Source of the DNA: JBBTRP01 sp038065125
GTDB lineage: Bacteria; Patescibacteriota; Patescibacteriia; JACQRZ01
Length of the DNA stretch: 6,518 nucleotides
Direction: 5' to 3'
Assembly: GCA_038065125.1 (NCBI GenBank)
Contig: JBBTRP010000013.1
Location: 1 to 6,518 of the forward strand
Under the pieces are notes generated by a model, which was not told the DNA's origin, made no database searches, and saw only the letters and a list, made by a program, of their open reading frames with translations. Every line of letters starts with the position of its first letter. Position 1 is the first letter of the stretch. Shown here piece after piece: positions 5,516-6,518 of this stretch. The position numbers and the translations under genes were made by a program.

Positions 5516-6316
5516 TTATGAAAGATGAAACAGTCTGCGGGCGTTCTCGGTCGTCTGTCGAGCGACCTCATCGGTCGAGACTCCCTTGATCTCGGCGATC
5601 CGCTCGGCGACGAATCGCACATACGACGGATGGTTCTTCTTCCCGCGGTGAGGTTTTGGCGTGAGGAAGGGCGAGTCTGTCTCGATGAGCATTTTTTCAA
5701 GGGGAACGCGCCTCACAACATCATCATACTGGTCGGCAAAGGTGATGATGCCGGTAAAAGAGATAAGAAAATTGAGGTCGAGATAGCTCTGCGCGTCGGC
5801 AACCGTTCCCGTAAAGCAGTGCAGTACCCCGTGTTCTTTGGGCGGATGCGGGTGGCTTGAGGGTGTGGAAAACCGCTTCAAAAGAATCGCGATCATGTCT
5901 GGATGTGCGTCCCGACAATGGATGATCAGCGGCACATTCCGCTCATGCGCCAAAGTAATCTGCGCCTCAAACAGCTCCTTCTGCTTCTCAATAACCTCTA
6001 ACCTCAGAACCTCAGAACCATCTAACCTATAATAATCCAACCCGCACTCCCCGACCGCCACGACCTTCTCGTATTCGGCAAGCTCACGAAATTTTTTGAT
6101 ATCAAACGGCAACCCCGTATCGGTCGGATGCTGCCCGACTGCGGCCCACAATCCGGGACGATCCTTAACAAGCGCGACGGCCGCCTCACTGCTCTCCTGC
6201 TCGCATCCCACCACTATCACGCCAGTCTCGTGTTCGGCCGCGTCTGCAAGGACTTTATCGAGAATGTCGTCATATGCCGCGAACTGAATATGCGCGTGCG
6301 TGTCGATGAATTTCAT
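5516..6316 (-). CDS. tatD: TatD-family metal-dependent hydrolase (putative DNase)
   Basis: This is a cytoplasmic TIM-barrel amidohydrolase-fold enzyme; characterised TatD proteins are Mg-dependent 3'-5' exonucleases that also act on damaged DNA. It has 266 residues, the usual size. The metal ligands are complete: DTHAHI (His7, His9), VGECGLDYY (Glu90), IIHCRDAH (His133), LHCFTG (His166) and IETDSPFL (Asp214), and the C-terminal ENARRLF ending is typical. Two stretches look inserted: residues 97-109 (RLDGSEVLRLEVI), encoded by a 7-8 bp tandem repeat just after GLDYY, and a His/Pro-rich loop at about 150-162. Both are surface loop positions, so activity is probably kept. The ATG at 6316 lies 8 bases after the upstream stop with no Shine-Dalgarno site, suggesting cotranscription with the upstream gene. 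The physiological substrate is not known for this member. Confidence 0.95.
   Translation of the reverse strand: MKFIDTHAHIQFAAYDDILDKVLADAAEHETGVIVVGCEQESSEAAVALVKDRPGLWAAVGQHPTDTGLPFDIKKFRELAEYEKVVAVGECGLDYYRLDGSEVLRLEVIEKQKELFEAQITLAHERNVPLIIHCRDAHPDMIAILLKRFSTPSSHPHPPKEHGVLHCFTGTVADAQSYLDLNFLISFTGIITFADQYDDVVRRVPLEKMLIETDSPFLTPKPHRGKKNHPSYVRFVAERIAEIKGVSTDEVARQTTENARRLFHLS
5993..6030. repeat. Tandem repeat of AACC-starting 7-8 bp units inside tatD
   Basis: On the plus strand five units run head to tail: AACCTCT, AACCTCAG, AACCTCAG, AACCATCT, AACCTAT. They encode residues 97-109 of TatD. The array stays in frame and introduces no stop on the coding strand. Comparable low-complexity sequence is not expected at this position in typical TatD proteins. 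Confidence 0.85.
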
Positions 6317-6324
6317 AGGGATTC

Positions 6325-6516
6325 TTAACGTTTCTGTTCCGATTCTTTTTTCTGCTTTTCGTATTGCTGAAACTGCTTTGAAATCTCCGCAAAATCGGTC
6401 GGCATGCTATTGGTGTTGAACTTGCTCCAGTCGAAATTCTTGAAACTCTCGAGCTGTTTAAGTGTGTTTGCGTACTCGTCTCCGGTCTTCGCCGAGCCCT
6501 TCTCACTAGAAGTGGG
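6325..6516 (-). CDS. C-terminal 63 residues of an unrecognised hydrophilic protein (5' end beyond the window)
   Basis: The frame is open from the window edge to TAA at 6325-6327, just 8 bases before the tatD ATG. The visible part begins PTSSEKGSAKTGDEY, contains NFDWSKFNTNSMPTDF, and ends in a charged probably helical tail (ISKQFQQYEKQKKESEQKR). There is no membrane segment, no cysteine and no motif I recognise. The Ser/Thr/Lys-rich start resembles a linker between a preceding domain and this tail. The close spacing suggests it is cotranscribed with tatD. In-frame use of ordinary codons and the tight junction support it being a real gene end. I cannot assign a function. Confidence 0.7.
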   Translation of the reverse strand, partial: PTSSEKGSAKTGDEYANTLKQLESFKNFDWSKFNTNSMPTDFAEISKQFQQYEKQKKESEQKR

Positions 6517-6518
6517 CA

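Noticed and set aside
5079..5528. Plus-strand open frame of about 149 codons over the GH1 5' end and the intergenic region.
   Set aside because: It overlaps GH1 coding sequence, the GH1 promoter and the terminator hairpin, and its product has no recognisable features.
5993..6030. CRISPR-like or regulatory repeat array.
   Set aside because: The units are 7-8 bp, contiguous without spacers and inside an open reading frame.

Overview
This is a bacterial window in which every supportable gene lies on the minus strand, so it reads from high to low coordinates. The best guess for the source is a Patescibacteria/CPR genome, probably Parcubacteria-like. Three things point that way: a very short ATP synthase delta subunit (130 aa), genes mostly lacking a Shine-Dalgarno site, and a TatD protein with repeat-derived sequence inside it. 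TGA is used as a stop, which argues against the lineages that recode TGA as glycine. Base composition is roughly half GC by eye. The lineage call is an inference from gene features and was not tested against a tree.

Layout in transcription order. (1) 6516-6325: the C-terminal 63 residues of an unrecognised hydrophilic protein. (2) 6316-5516: a TatD-family metal-dependent hydrolase with all its metal ligands, carrying a short tandem repeat within the reading frame. (3) 5498-5452: a 15-bp hairpin terminator whose loop and downstream arm contain the -35 box of a near-consensus sigma70 promoter. (4) 5381-4083: a GH1 beta-glycosidase with an N-terminal membrane segment, a GTG start, a strong Shine-Dalgarno site and its own terminator, so it is a self-contained transcription unit. 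(5) 3998 to the left edge: the ATP synthase operon in the order atpZ-like, atpB (a), atpE (c), atpF (b), atpH (delta), atpA (alpha). The gamma, beta and epsilon genes would be expected beyond the left edge.

The atp genes encode the membrane sector (a, c, b), the connecting delta subunit and the non-catalytic alpha subunit of an F-type ATP synthase, with an AtpZ/AtpI-type accessory protein first. The a-subunit arginine, the c-subunit glutamate, and the alpha-subunit P-loop and arginine finger are all present. The c subunit lacks the usual sodium ligands, so proton coupling is likely.

The operon is compact at two junctions (4-bp ATGA overlaps at atpZ/atpB and atpF/atpH), while two others are expanded by structured non-coding DNA. 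A degenerate CAAATTCCAAAT-type inverted repeat of about 98 bp separates atpB from atpE. A 163-bp near-perfectly symmetric palindrome separates atpH from atpA. These repeats, the repeat inside tatD and the overlapping terminator/promoter are the most interesting parts of the window. I do not see a wholly new multi-gene system here. No intergenic stretch exceeds 300 bases.
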